From assembly GCA_017744735.1 (NCBI GenBank), contig JAGIAR010000011.1, forward strand, positions 1 to 64,000: 64,000 bases of DNA. Direction: 5' to 3'. Made by a program: the position numbers and the translations under genes. The notes beneath the pieces are model-generated. The model was given only the letters and a program-made list of their open reading frames with translations, was not told where the DNA came from and searched no databases. The stretch comes from Novosphingobium sp. Lineage in GTDB: Bacteria; Pseudomonadota; Alphaproteobacteria; Sphingomonadales; Sphingomonadaceae. Shown here piece after piece: positions 1-8,795 of the stretch; position 1 is the first letter of the stretch; each line of letters begins with the position of its first letter.

Positions 1-1161
1 GGCCATCTGCATGCCGAGGCAGATGCCAAAGAACGGCACGTCACGCTCGCGCGCGAAGCGCACGCTGGCGATCTTGCCCTCGGTCCCGCGCGTGCCGAAG
101 CCGCCGGGGACGAGAATGCCGTGCATCGGCTCGAGCTGGGCCGCGATCAGCGAATCGTCCTGTTCGAAGATCTCGGCGTCGATCCAGCGGATGTTGACCT
201 TGACCCGGTTCGCCATGCCGCCGTGGACCAGTGCCTCGTTGAGGCTCTTGTAGGCATCGGGCAGGCCGACGTACTTGCCGACCACACCGATCGTCACCTC
301 GCCCTCGGGATGGACGTAGCGGTCGATGATGTCGTCCCAGCGCGCCATGTCGGGCGCCGGGGCCGTCAGGCCGAAATGACGCAGCACTTCCGCGTCGAGG
401 CCCTCTTGGTGATATTGCGCCGGCACCGCATAGATCGAGCTCGCATCGAGCGCCTGGATCACCGCCTCGGGCCGCACGTTGCAGAACAGCGCGATCTTGC
501 GCCGTTCGCTCTCGGGCAGCTCGTGCTCGCAGCGGCACAGCAGCAAATCCGGCTGGACGCCGAGGCTGGTCAGTTCGCGCACCGAGTGCTGGGTCGGCTT
601 GGTCTTGAGCTCGCCGGCGGCGGAGACATAGGGCACCAGCGTGACGTGAATCGCGCAGGTCTGCTCGCGGCCGAGCTCGTTGCGCAGCTGACGGATCGCT
701 TCGATGAACGGCAGGCCCTCGATATCGCCGACCGTGCCGCCGAATTCGCACAGTACGAAGTCGAGATCGTCGACGTCGGCGAGCGCGAATTCCTTGATCT
801 GGTCGGTGACGTGCGGGATCACCTGCACCGTCGCGCCGAGATAGTCGCCGCGGCGTTCCTTGGCGATGATCTGCTGGTAGATCCGGCCCGAAGTGATGTT
901 GTCGCCCTGGTGCGCCGAAACCCCGGTGAAGCGCTCGTAATGGCCGAGGTCGAGATCGGTCTCCGCCCCGTCGTCGGTCACGAACACCTCGCCGTGCTGA
1001 TAGGGGCTCATCGTGCCCGGATCGACGTTGAGATAGGGGTCGAACTTGCGGATGCGGACCTTGTAGCCGCGCGCCTGGAGGAGCGCCGCGAGGCTTGCGG
1101 CCATCAAGCCTTTGCCAAGCGAGGACACCACGCCGCCGGTAATGAAAATGAACCGCGCCAT
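1..1161 (-). CDS. pyrG: CTP synthase (3' end outside the window)
   Basis: CTP synthase makes CTP from UTP, ATP and glutamine-derived ammonia in the cytoplasm. Translating the minus strand from the ATG at 1161 gives [18 protein letters not shown], the hallmark N-terminus of the synthetase domain with its P-loop-like nucleotide site. It continues through [13 protein letters not shown] and the QVIPHVTD region. The GATase class I domain begins at about residue 290 ([11 protein letters not shown]) and contains PGGFGTRG and the nucleophile motif GICLGMQ, where the window ends. About 387 of the usual 540-550 residues are visible. It is the last visible gene of a tpiA-secG-pyrG run on the same strand. 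A hairpin lies in the 100-nt gap before it. Confidence 0.97.
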   Translation of the reverse strand, partial: MARFIFITGGVVSSLGKGLMAASLAALLQARGYKVRIRKFDPYLNVDPGTMSPYQHGEVFVTDDGAETDLDLGHYERFTGVSAHQGDNITSGRIYQQIIAKERRGDYLGATVQVIPHVTDQIKEFALADVDDLDFVLCEFGGTVGDIEGLPFIEAIRQLRNELGREQTCAIHVTLVPYVSAAGELKTKPTQHSVRELTSLGVQPDLLLCRCEHELPESERRKIALFCNVRPEAVIQALDASSIYAVPAQYHQEGLDAEVLRHFGLTAPAPDMARWDDIIDRYVHPEGEVTIGVVGKYVGLPDAYKSLNEALVHGGMANRVKVNIRWIDAEIFEQDDSLIAAQLEPMHGILVPGGFGTRGTEGKIASVRFARERDVPFFGICLGMQMA

Positions 1162-1192
1162 GGGATTTGGGCCTTAAGACGTGTTGCAGATT

Positions 1193-1217
1193 CGGCGCAA
1201 GCCGAATGCTTGCGCCG
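1193..1217 (-). terminator. Perfect 10-bp hairpin between secG and pyrG
   Basis: CGGCGCAAGC pairs with GCTTGCGCCG around the 5-nt loop CGAAT. On the minus strand it lies after the secG stop and about 32 nt before the pyrG start. No U-run follows, so it is not a classical intrinsic terminator. It could be an attenuator, an RNA-processing or stability hairpin, or a weak terminator that limits read-through into pyrG. Confidence 0.4.
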
Positions 1218-1261
1218 GTGCGCTTCCATCCACAGTTGCGGGAGGAAACTGCGCTAGTGCG

Positions 1262-1663
1262 TTATTGCGCGGCGCCCTTGAGCGGGTCGTTGCCGGCGGG
1301 AGCCGGATTCGCCGGAGCCGATTGGGCCGGCGCGGGCTGCGCTGCCGGCTCGCCCAGCAGATTCTTCTGCCGGCCACCGCCCTGTTCCGGGGTCACCGTG
1401 CGGTCGAGCGAAGTATCGACCTTGCGGGCTTCGGTCGAACCGATACCGATCGCCGCAAGCAGAATCGAAAGCGCGACGAAAATCGTGGCCAGGATCGCAG
1501 TCGTGCGGGTCAGGAAGTCAGCCGCGCTGCGCGCCGACATCAGCCCTGCCGGGCTGCCCCCGCCGCCCATTCCGAGCCCGCCGCCTTCCGAGCGCTGCAT
1601 CAGCACCACCGCGACCAGCGCGGCGGCGACGAGGGCCTGGACGACCGTGAGGAACAGGAACAT
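1262..1663 (-). CDS. secG: Preprotein translocase subunit SecG
   Basis: SecG is the small auxiliary subunit of the SecYEG channel in the inner membrane. The 133-residue product has two hydrophobic segments, at about residues 3-22 (FLFLTVVQALVAAALVAVVL) and 53-72 (AILATIFVALSILLAAIGIG). They are separated by the typical glycine-rich loop (GGGLGMGGGGS) and the conserved LTRTT motif. The C-terminal 50 residues are a long Pro/Ala/Gln-rich cytoplasmic tail, as is common in alphaproteobacterial SecG. The ATG at 1663 is chosen because the protein then begins directly with the first membrane helix. The frame is open further upstream, but that part is a shadow of tpiA. It lies 77 nt downstream of tpiA. 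Confidence 0.93.
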   Translation of the reverse strand: MFLFLTVVQALVAAALVAVVLMQRSEGGGLGMGGGGSPAGLMSARSAADFLTRTTAILATIFVALSILLAAIGIGSTEARKVDTSLDRTVTPEQGGGRQKNLLGEPAAQPAPAQSAPANPAPAGNDPLKGAAQ

Positions 1664-1740
1664 GGCTTCGCGGCCTTTTCTAAAGAAGCGATCTGATTGC
1701 GGCGCAGATAGCGACGCGACCCGCAAACCGCAAGGGAACC

Positions 1741-2487
1741 CTACAGTTCCGCGGCGGCGACGATAATCCCGAGGAAGCTTTCCGCGGTCAGGCTTGCCCC
1801 GCCCACCAGCGCGCCGCCGACTTCGTCCGCGCGCAGGATCTCGGCCGCGTTGTCGGCCTTGACCGAACCGCCGTAGAGGATCCGGATCTCGGCGCCTCCG
1901 GCGGGATAGATCGCGGTCAGCCGGGCGCGGATCGCGCGATGCATCGCGGCAATGTCCTCGACCGAAGGGGTCCGGCCGGTTCCGATCGCCCAGACCGGCT
2001 CGTAGGCCACGGTGACCTTCTCCGCCACTTCGCCCGCCGGAAGCGAGCCCTTGAGCTGCTTGGCGACCACGTCCTCGGCCTTCCCCGCGTCGCGCTCGGC
2101 CTCGCGCTCGCCGACGCAGACGATCACCGCCAGCCCGGCCGCGATCGCGGCATTGGCCTTGGCCTTTACCGCGGCATCGTTCTCGCCGTGGCCGGCGCGG
2201 CGCTCGCTGTGGCCCACGATCACGAAGCTGGCGCCCGAATCCTTGAGCATCGCGGCGGAAATGTCGCCGGTATGCGCCCCGCCATCGGCCGGGTGGCAAT
2301 CCTGCGCGCCGACCGCGATCAGCGTGGCTTCCTTATGGGTCGCGTGAATCAGCGTGTAGGGGGGCGCCAATGCGACCTCGGCCTTGATCAGCCGTTCCGC
2401 CGCGCGGTCGATCGCGCGTGCCTCGGCCAGCATCGCACGCGTGCCATGCATCTTCCAGTTGCCGACGATATAGGGCCGCTGAGCCAT
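1741..2487 (-). CDS. tpiA: Triosephosphate isomerase
   Basis: This enzyme interconverts dihydroxyacetone phosphate and glyceraldehyde 3-phosphate in glycolysis and gluconeogenesis. The 248-residue protein has the full TIM-barrel signature: substrate lysine K12 in GNWKMHG, catalytic H93 in VGHSERR, catalytic base E163 in AYEPVWAIGTG, and the phosphate-binding ILYGGSVK and GALVGGASL loops near the C-terminus. Its length is normal for the family. It is the first gene of the minus-strand tpiA-secG-pyrG run and is divergent from the ppiD-like gene across a 218-nt gap that holds a well-formed promoter (2551-2579). Confidence 0.98.
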   Translation of the reverse strand: MAQRPYIVGNWKMHGTRAMLAEARAIDRAAERLIKAEVALAPPYTLIHATHKEATLIAVGAQDCHPADGGAHTGDISAAMLKDSGASFVIVGHSERRAGHGENDAAVKAKANAAIAAGLAVIVCVGEREAERDAGKAEDVVAKQLKGSLPAGEVAEKVTVAYEPVWAIGTGRTPSVEDIAAMHRAIRARLTAIYPAGGAEIRILYGGSVKADNAAEILRADEVGGALVGGASLTAESFLGIIVAAAEL

Positions 2488-2550
2488 CGAAATTCCTTAA
2501 ACCGCTCCAAGCCGCGCCGCCATAGGGGTCGGCGCCGTTTCGGAGGAAGC

Positions 2551-2579
2551 CCGCTAGTCGCGGGCGAACGGCTTGTCAA
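2551..2579 (-). promoter_or_regulatory. Predicted sigma70-type promoter of tpiA
   Basis: Read on the minus strand: TTGACA (2574-2579), a 17-nt spacer, then TAGCGG (2551-2556). Transcription would start near 2544, giving a leader of about 57 nt before the tpiA ATG. The -35 is a perfect consensus. The -10 is of the CTAG type seen at other putative promoters in this window. Confidence 0.5.
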
Positions 2580-2705
2580 AACCGCTTTTCCACATAATGC
2601 CACGCTGCGCGACGACTGTTGCCCGCTCGCCTCAGCGGGGATAAAGCGCCTCCCGACCGGGCCGCAAGAGCCCGCCATTCCATTTCTGACAGGCGACGTC
2701 CCGCA

Positions 2706-4646
2706 ATGCTTCACCTCTTCCGCAGCTTCATGAATTCGAAGGGCGGCGTGATCGCCACGCTGGCATTCCTTATTCTGATCGCGCTCGCTTTCGCGGCCGG
2801 CGACGTCACGCATAGCGGCGGTTTCGGCGGCCTCTCCAGCGGCGACAAGGTCGCGGTCGTGGGGAGCCGGAAGATCGGTATGGACGAGCTCGAATCCGCG
2901 GCGCGCAGCCAGTTCGACAACGCCCGGCAGCAGAACCCGACGCTGACGATGGAGCAGTTCGTGGCCGCCGGCGGGTTGGACGAGACGGTCGATCGCCTGC
3001 TGGATGCGACCGCGGTTGCCGAGTTCGGCCGCAAATACGGCCTGCGCGCGGGCGACCGGCTGGTTGGCAGCGAACTGGCCAAGATTCCCGCCTTCTCGGG
3101 CGCCGACGGCAAATTCAGCGACCAAGCCTATCGCCAGTTCCTGGCCCAGCGCAGCCTGACCGACGCGCAGGTGCGCGAGGATATTTCGAACTCGCTGTTC
3201 TCGCGCCAGATGGTCAATCCGGTCGCGGTCACCGGCACGATCCCTCTCTCGCTGGTGAAGCATTACGCCGCGCTGCTGGGCGAACGCCGCCACGGCCAGA
3301 TCGGCCTGCTGCTGAGCGATGCCTATGCGCCGAAACAGGGGCCGACCGACGCGCAGGTCAAGGCGTTCTACGACGCGCACCGCGCCAGCTACATGCGGCC
3401 CGAGCGCCGGGTGATCCGCTATGCCGAATTCGGCGCAGACCAGTTGAAGAACGTTACGCCCGCCACCGACGCGGAAATCGCCGCGCGCTACAAGAGCGAC
3501 AGTGCGCTCTACGCCCCCAGCGAGAAGCGCCGTCTGACGCAGCTGGTCGTGCCGACCGAAGCCGCGGCGAAAGCGATTGCGGACGAAGTGGCGAAAGGCA
3601 AGACGCTGGTCGCTGCGGCCGGCGAGAAAGGCCTGGCGGTCGCGGCGATCGGGCCGGTCGACAAGCCTGCGCTTAGCTCGCAGGCTTCCGCCGCGGTCGC
3701 CGACGCGGTGTTTGCGACCCCGCAGGGCAAGCTGTCCGCCCCCGCGCGCGGCGGGCTCGGCTGGTATGTCGCCAAGGTCGATGCGATCGAGAAAACGCCG
3801 GGCAAGACGCTTGCGCAGGCCCGCGCGGAGATCGCCGACAAGCTCAACACCGAGAAGCGCAACGCAGCGCTGGAAGACAGCAGCTCCAAGATCGAGGAGG
3901 AGTTCGAGAACGGCTCGAGCCTCGCCGATGTCGCCAAAGCGCTCGGCCTGACGATCCAGTCCACTCCCGAACTGGTCGGCACCGGACAGGTCTATGACAA
4001 GCCCGGCGAAACCGCGCCGAAGGTGCTCGCCCGCGCGCTGCAGACGGCGTTCGAGATGGACGAAGGCCAGCCGCAGCTCGCCGAAGTCGAGGCAGGCAAG
4101 ACCTTCCTGATCTTCGATGTGGGCAAGATCACCGCGGCCGCACCGGCTCCGCTGGCCGAAATCCACGATGCCGTGGCCGCTGCCTGGCGCCGCGCGGAAG
4201 GCGACAAGACCGCCAAGGATGCGGCGGACAGGGTGACGAAGCTGGTTCAGGGCGGCCAGACGGTCGCCGCGGCAATGGCCAAGGAAGGCGTCAAGCTGCC
4301 CCCACCCGACCAGGTAAACCTGTCGCGCGAGGATCTCGCCAAGATGGGCCGCGGGCGGGTCGCGCCGGTGCTGGCACTCATGTTCAGCATGGCCGAGGGC
4401 ACGGTGAAGCGGCTCGAGGCGCCCAACAACAACGGCTGGTTCGTGGTCAAGCTCGACGACGTCGAGCCGGGCAAGCTGGCGCCCAACGATCCGCTGATCG
4501 CGAAGTCGGCCGAGCAGCTCGGCCAGAGCGCGGGCCAGGAATATGGCGAAGAGTTCCTCGACGCCGCGCGCAAGGCGGTGGGCGTCCAGAAGAACAAGGA
4601 CGCGATCGAAGCCGTGCGCAAGCGCCTGGTCGGCAACGGCAACTGA
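2706..4646 (+). CDS. PpiD/SurA-type peptidylprolyl isomerase, membrane-anchored foldase
   Basis: This is a 646-residue protein with one N-terminal transmembrane anchor (about residues 14-31, GVIATLAFLILIALAFAA) and a large periplasmic part. That architecture is typical of PpiD, a chaperone/PPIase that assists proteins leaving the Sec channel. Residues about 35-190 form the helical SurA-like chaperone domain. A parvulin-type region follows (about 225-370, containing EKRRLTQLVVPT and GGLGWYVAKVD). A second chaperone-like segment runs to the C-terminus. The ATG at 2706 is used because it starts with MLHLFRSFMNSKGG, a common PpiD N-terminus. The frame is open upstream but not protein-like. trpE starts within about 25 nt of its stop, so the two may be co-transcribed. 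Whether the isomerase site is active cannot be told from sequence alone. Confidence 0.9.
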   Translation: MLHLFRSFMNSKGGVIATLAFLILIALAFAAGDVTHSGGFGGLSSGDKVAVVGSRKIGMDELESAARSQFDNARQQNPTLTMEQFVAAGGLDETVDRLLDATAVAEFGRKYGLRAGDRLVGSELAKIPAFSGADGKFSDQAYRQFLAQRSLTDAQVREDISNSLFSRQMVNPVAVTGTIPLSLVKHYAALLGERRHGQIGLLLSDAYAPKQGPTDAQVKAFYDAHRASYMRPERRVIRYAEFGADQLKNVTPATDAEIAARYKSDSALYAPSEKRRLTQLVVPTEAAAKAIADEVAKGKTLVAAAGEKGLAVAAIGPVDKPALSSQASAAVADAVFATPQGKLSAPARGGLGWYVAKVDAIEKTPGKTLAQARAEIADKLNTEKRNAALEDSSSKIEEEFENGSSLADVAKALGLTIQSTPELVGTGQVYDKPGETAPKVLARALQTAFEMDEGQPQLAEVEAGKTFLIFDVGKITAAAPAPLAEIHDAVAAAWRRAEGDKTAKDAADRVTKLVQGGQTVAAAMAKEGVKLPPPDQVNLSREDLAKMGRGRVAPVLALMFSMAEGTVKRLEAPNNNGWFVVKLDDVEPGKLAPNDPLIAKSAEQLGQSAGQEYGEEFLDAARKAVGVQKNKDAIEAVRKRLVGNGN

Positions 4647-4668
4647 GGCCGGGACGCTGTCTGGAGCA

Positions 4669-6171
4669 TTGCCCGAAGGCGCCGAAGGTGCCCGCGCAGC
4701 CCTTTCGCAAGGGTCGCCCGCGCTCGTCTGGCGCAAGCTCGTCGCCGACACCGAAACGCCGGTGGGCGCCGCAACCAAGCTGATCGTGCCGGGCCGCGGC
4801 GATTTCCTGCTGGAATCGGTCGAAGGCGGCGAGATCCGCGGGCGCTACAGCCTGCTGGGCCTCGATCCCGATCTGGTGTTCCGCGCGACCGGCGCGGCCT
4901 GCGAGGTCAACCGCGCCTGGCGGCACGATCGCGAGGCCTTCGCTCCGCTGGCCGGCAACTCGCTGGAGGAGCTGCGCGCGCTCGCCGCTTCGTGCAGGAT
5001 CGACGTGCCGCAGGCCCTCCCGCCCGCCCTCGCCTGCCTGGTCGGCTATTTCGGCTACGAGACGATCGGGCTGGTCGAAAACCTCCCCCGCGCGCCGCAG
5101 AGCGAAATCGACGTGCCGGACATATTGATCGTGCGTCCGACGCTGATCCTGGTGTTCGACGGGCTGACCGACGACCTGTTCTGCATCGCGCCGCTGTGGG
5201 CCGGCGAGCTCGCACCGGATCGCGCGATCGAAGCCGCAGGCGAGGCGATCGACGAGGTGCTGCGCCGCCTTGCCGGCGCGAGCCCCGCGCCGTTCAAGAA
5301 TCCGGCGCTGCCCGAAATGGCACTCGAACCGGTGCTGCCCGAAGCCGATTACGAGCGGATCGTGCTGAAGGCCAAGGACTATATCGAGGCCGGCGACATC
5401 TTCCAGGTCGTGCTGGCGCAGCGGTTCACCTGCCCCTTCCCGCTCCCGCCGCTGAACCTCTACCGGGCTTTGCGCCGGGTGAACCCCTCGCCGTTCCTCT
5501 ATTTCCTCGACCTGCCGGGCTTTGCGGTGGTCGGATCGAGCCCGGAGATCCTCGTGCGCGTGCGTGACGGGGAAGTCACCATCCGGCCGATCGCCGGCAC
5601 CCGGCCGCGCGGCAAAACGCCCGAGGAAGACATCGCGAACGAGGCGAGCCTGCTCGCCGATGCGAAGGAATGCGCCGAGCACCTGATGCTGCTCGACCTC
5701 GGGCGCAACGACGTCGGCCGGGTCGCAGCCAAAGGCAGCGTCAAGGTCACCGCCAGCTTCACGATCGAGCGCTACAGCCACGTGATGCACATCGTCTCGA
5801 ACGTGGTCGGGGCGCTCGCGCCCGAGCACGACGCGCTCGACGCGCTGTTCGCGGGCTTCCCCGCGGGGACGGTTTCGGGTGCCCCGAAGGTCCGCGCCTG
5901 CCAGGTGATTGCCGAACTCGAACCGGAAACCCGCGGGCCCTATGCTGGCGGCGTTGGCTATTTCGGGCCCGACGGCTCGATCGACAGCTGCATCGTGCTG
6001 CGCACCGCGCTGGTCAAGGACGGGGTGATGCACGTCCAGGCCGGTGCCGGGATCGTCGCCGACAGCGTCCCCGCTTACGAGGCGGCCGAATGCCGCCACA
6101 AGGCCGGCGCCCTTATCGCCGCCGCGCGGGAGGCGGCCCGGGTGGCGGGCGAGCCGGATTTCGGCCAATGA
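4669..6171 (+). CDS. trpE: Anthranilate synthase component I
   Basis: TrpE converts chorismate to anthranilate using ammonia supplied by TrpG, the first step of tryptophan synthesis. The product is about 500 residues from the TTG at 4669. Diagnostic motifs are RPIAGTRPRG, LLDLGRNDVGRV, the FPAGTVSGAPKVRA chorismate-binding motif, and GGVGYFGPDGS. The start is uncertain: there is no ATG in frame after the ppiD stop. The TTG before PEGAEGARAAL gives a normal length, but its nearest GGAG is only 2 nt away. Its stop overlaps the next gene by ATGA. The PpiD gene ends 22 nt upstream. Confidence 0.95.
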   Translation: MPEGAEGARAALSQGSPALVWRKLVADTETPVGAATKLIVPGRGDFLLESVEGGEIRGRYSLLGLDPDLVFRATGAACEVNRAWRHDREAFAPLAGNSLEELRALAASCRIDVPQALPPALACLVGYFGYETIGLVENLPRAPQSEIDVPDILIVRPTLILVFDGLTDDLFCIAPLWAGELAPDRAIEAAGEAIDEVLRRLAGASPAPFKNPALPEMALEPVLPEADYERIVLKAKDYIEAGDIFQVVLAQRFTCPFPLPPLNLYRALRRVNPSPFLYFLDLPGFAVVGSSPEILVRVRDGEVTIRPIAGTRPRGKTPEEDIANEASLLADAKECAEHLMLLDLGRNDVGRVAAKGSVKVTASFTIERYSHVMHIVSNVVGALAPEHDALDALFAGFPAGTVSGAPKVRACQVIAELEPETRGPYAGGVGYFGPDGSIDSCIVLRTALVKDGVMHVQAGAGIVADSVPAYEAAECRHKAGALIAAAREAARVAGEPDFGQ

Positions 6172-6959
6172 CGATGCGCCTGGCCGCGCCCTTGCTGGTT
6201 GCGGCGCTGGCGCTCGGTTCCTGCGGCAAGGGCGGCAACGGGCCCGCGCCCGAAATTGCACTTCATCCCGGCTGTCAGAAGGTCGCGTTCGAGACCACGC
6301 CGCTGACCGTCTGCGTGGCCGATCCGGCGCTGCACACGATCCGCACCGCGCTCGGCCCCGCGAACGGCAAGCCGTGGCGCAGCCTCGCCAATCTCTCGGC
6401 GAACCGCCCCGCCGATGCGCAACCGGTGGTCTTCGCGCTCAACGCGGGCATGTTCGACGACAATGGTGAGCCGATCGGCTATTACGTCGAGGGCGGCGAG
6501 AAGAAGCACGCGCTCAACCGCAACCAGGGCCCCGGCAATTTTCACATGCTGCCCAACGGCGTGTTCTACGGCAGCGCCAGCCAGTGGCACGTGGCGACGG
6601 CCGAGGATTTCTTCGCCCGCGTGACCCAGCGCCCCGATTTCGGCACCCAGTCGGGCCCGATGCTGGTGATCGATGGCAGCCTGCACCCGAAGATCGATCC
6701 CGACGGCCCGTCCGAGCGCATCCGCGACGCGGTCGGCGTCGACGACAAGGGCCGCGCTTTGTTCGTGATTTCCGACATGCCGATCAGCTTCGGCAGGCTC
6801 GCCCGCTTCTATCGCGACGAACTCAAGGTGAAGAATGCGCTGTTCCTCGACGGAACGGTATCGTCGCTGTGGGATCCCGCGAGCGGCCGGCTGGACAACG
6901 GCTTTCCGATAGGACCCTTGATCGTGGTCGAGAAACGCGCAAAGGCGGGCTCATCATGA
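6168..6959 (+). CDS. Phosphodiester glycosidase-family (NAGPA/DUF2233) lipoprotein
   Basis: This 263-residue protein has a signal peptide ending in a lipobox (ALGSC, Cys about residue 19), so it is predicted to be a membrane-anchored periplasmic lipoprotein. The body matches the phosphodiester glycosidase/DUF2233 family: [47 protein letters not shown] and the C-terminal [12 protein letters not shown]. Members cleave or bind sugar phosphodiesters, but the substrate here is unknown. It is locked into the tryptophan operon by 4-nt overlaps with both trpE (upstream) and trpG (downstream), so translation is probably coupled. No known role in tryptophan synthesis explains the position. Confidence 0.85.
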   Translation: MTMRLAAPLLVAALALGSCGKGGNGPAPEIALHPGCQKVAFETTPLTVCVADPALHTIRTALGPANGKPWRSLANLSANRPADAQPVVFALNAGMFDDNGEPIGYYVEGGEKKHALNRNQGPGNFHMLPNGVFYGSASQWHVATAEDFFARVTQRPDFGTQSGPMLVIDGSLHPKIDPDGPSERIRDAVGVDDKGRALFVISDMPISFGRLARFYRDELKVKNALFLDGTVSSLWDPASGRLDNGFPIGPLIVVEKRAKAGSS

Positions 6960-7540
6960 TCCTCGTCATCGACAATTACGACAGCTTCACCTGGAACCTG
7001 GTCCATTACGTCATGGAACTGGGCGCCGAGGTGAAAGTGGTGCGCAACGATGCGCTGACCGCGGCCGAAGCCCTCGCCAGCGGTGCGCAGGGCTTCCTGA
7101 TCTCGCCCGGCCCCTGCACGCCGAACGAGGCGGGTATCAGCCTCGACCTGGTCGCCGCCTGCGCCGCCGAGAAACGCCCGCTGCTCGGCGTGTGCCTCGG
7201 CCACCAGTCGATCGGCCAGCACTTCGGCGGCAAGGTCGTGCGCGGCGGGCTGATGCACGGTAAGACCTCGCCGGTCAGCCATGACGGCACCGGCGTGTTC
7301 GAAGGCCTGCCCAGCCCCTTCACCGCGACCCGCTATCACTCGCTGATCGTGACCGACATTCCCGACGAGCTGGTGGTCAACGCCACCGCCGACGATGCCC
7401 ATGTGATGGGCTTCCGCCACCGCGAGCTGCCGATCCACGGGGTGCAGTTCCACCCCGAAAGCATCGCGACCGAGCACGGCCACGCGATGCTGGCCAATTT
7501 CCTCAAGGTCTGCGGCGTCAACATCTCCGAGTTCGCATGA
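6956..7540 (+). CDS. trpG: Anthranilate synthase component II (glutamine amidotransferase)
   Basis: TrpG hydrolyses glutamine and channels ammonia to TrpE. The 194-residue class I amidotransferase has the oxyanion motif [11 protein letters not shown], the nucleophile in [10 protein letters not shown], and the catalytic His/Glu in [10 protein letters not shown]. It starts [15 protein letters not shown], which is diagnostic. Length is normal for a stand-alone TrpG not fused to TrpD. It overlaps the preceding lipoprotein gene and the following trpD by ATGA. A shared p-aminobenzoate (PabA) role is possible, since no pabA is visible here. Confidence 0.96.
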   Translation: MILVIDNYDSFTWNLVHYVMELGAEVKVVRNDALTAAEALASGAQGFLISPGPCTPNEAGISLDLVAACAAEKRPLLGVCLGHQSIGQHFGGKVVRGGLMHGKTSPVSHDGTGVFEGLPSPFTATRYHSLIVTDIPDELVVNATADDAHVMGFRHRELPIHGVQFHPESIATEHGHAMLANFLKVCGVNISEFA

Positions 7541-8532
7541 ACCGCCTTCCGCAGGTCGGGGATCTGCCGCTCGAACAGGCCGAGGCGGAGGAGGCCTTCG
7601 CCTCGATCCTCGATGGCACGGTGCCGGACGAGGAGATCGGCGGTTTCCTGGTCGCGCTGTCCGAACGCGGCGAAACCGCGAGCGAGATCGCCGGCGCCGC
7701 GAAGGCGATGCGCGCGCGGATGATCGCGATCCACGCCCCCGAAAACGCGATCGACGTCTGCGGCACCGGCGGTGACGGGCATCACACGCTCAACGTCTCG
7801 ACCGCGGTTGCGCTGGTGGTCGCGGCCTGCGGCGTGCCGGTGGCCAAGCACGGCAACCGCGCGGCGAGCAGCAAGGCGGGCGCGGCGGATACGCTGGAAG
7901 CGCTCGGGCTCGATCTCGACCGCGCGATGGCGACCGCCGAGGAGACGCTGAACGACATCGGCATCTGCTTCCTCTTCGCCGGCCGGCACCATCCGGCGAT
8001 GGGGCGGATCATGCCGATCCGGAAGAGCATCGGCCGGCGCACGATCTTCAACCTGATGGGACCGCTCGCCAATCCGGCCGATGTAAAGCGCCAGCTCGTC
8101 GGCATCGCGCGCCCGGCATACGTGCCGATCTATGCCGAGGCGCTCAACCGCTTGGGCACCGAGCACTCGATGGTGATCGCGGGCGACGAAGGCCTCGACG
8201 AGCTGAGCATCGCCGGCGGGTCCGAGATCGCCGAGATCACGGGCGGACTGATCGCGATGAAGCGGGTCGAGCCTGCCGATGCCGGCCTCCCCGTGGCGCC
8301 GATCGAGGCGATCAAGGGCGGCGACGCCGCGCACAATGCGGCCCAATTGCGCAAGCTGCTGCTGGGCGAGCCCGGCCCCTATCGCGATGCGGTGCTGCTC
8401 AACGCGGCCGGCGCGCTGATCGTGGCGGGCGAGGCCGAAAGCTGGGCCGAAGGCGTGGAGGAAGCCGCCGAGACGATCGACAAGGGGCTGGCGAAGGCGC
8501 TGCTCGATTGCTGGATCGATGCGGTGAGGTGA
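7537..8532 (+). CDS. trpD: Anthranilate phosphoribosyltransferase
   Basis: TrpD joins anthranilate to PRPP, the second step of tryptophan synthesis. The 331-residue protein has the PRPP-binding motif [15 protein letters not shown], the [15 protein letters not shown] anthranilate/PRPP loop, the [18 protein letters not shown] segment and NLMGPLANP. The N-terminal helical domain (about residues 1-70) and normal length fit a complete enzyme. It overlaps trpG by ATGA. It is followed by a 263-nt gap holding a repeat element before trpC. Confidence 0.97.
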   Translation: MNRLPQVGDLPLEQAEAEEAFASILDGTVPDEEIGGFLVALSERGETASEIAGAAKAMRARMIAIHAPENAIDVCGTGGDGHHTLNVSTAVALVVAACGVPVAKHGNRAASSKAGAADTLEALGLDLDRAMATAEETLNDIGICFLFAGRHHPAMGRIMPIRKSIGRRTIFNLMGPLANPADVKRQLVGIARPAYVPIYAEALNRLGTEHSMVIAGDEGLDELSIAGGSEIAEITGGLIAMKRVEPADAGLPVAPIEAIKGGDAAHNAAQLRKLLLGEPGPYRDAVLLNAAGALIVAGEAESWAEGVEEAAETIDKGLAKALLDCWIDAVR

Positions 8533-8540
8533 TCTTCCAG

Positions 8541-8742
8541 TTCACGCGGAAGCGGGAGATTGATTTCGCGCAAAGACGCAAAGGCGCCAAGAGGTTGGTT
8601 TAAGCTGAAGGCAATATTTCACTTTCAATCTCGCGCCCGACGCGATGTGCGGATGAGGGCGGCTTCGCCGTATACGCTATATCTTCGCGGCTTTGCGTCT
8701 TTGCGCGAGACCCTTCTTTTCTTCTCCGCGTCTCCGCGTGAA
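8541..8742. repeat. Nested inverted-repeat element (about 200 bp) between trpD and trpC
   Basis: Two concentric inverted repeats fill the trpD-trpC gap. The inner arms are a perfect 18-bp match, 8566-8583 against 8691-8708 (TCGCGCAAAGACGCAAAG and its complement), with further partial matching beyond. The outer arms are 8541-8559 (TTCACGCGGA...) against 8723-8742. The centre, 8590-8685, is not obviously coding. The size and symmetry suggest a MITE- or REP-like element, or a very large RNA hairpin in the trp transcript. The CGCAAAGACGCAAAG and ACGCGGAGACGCGGAG words resemble repeats common in sphingomonad intergenic DNA (from memory, not searched). Confidence 0.75.
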
Positions 8743-8795
8743 CCGAAACACCCAAACCTATCGACACGCGCCCACGCCAGCGCCATAGGCCCCGC

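Noticed and set aside
2573-2598. A plus-strand promoter TTGTCA...CATAAT for the ppiD-like gene
   Set aside because: The spacer would be only 14 nt. The same bases form a better promoter for tpiA on the other strand, so the ppiD promoter was left unassigned.
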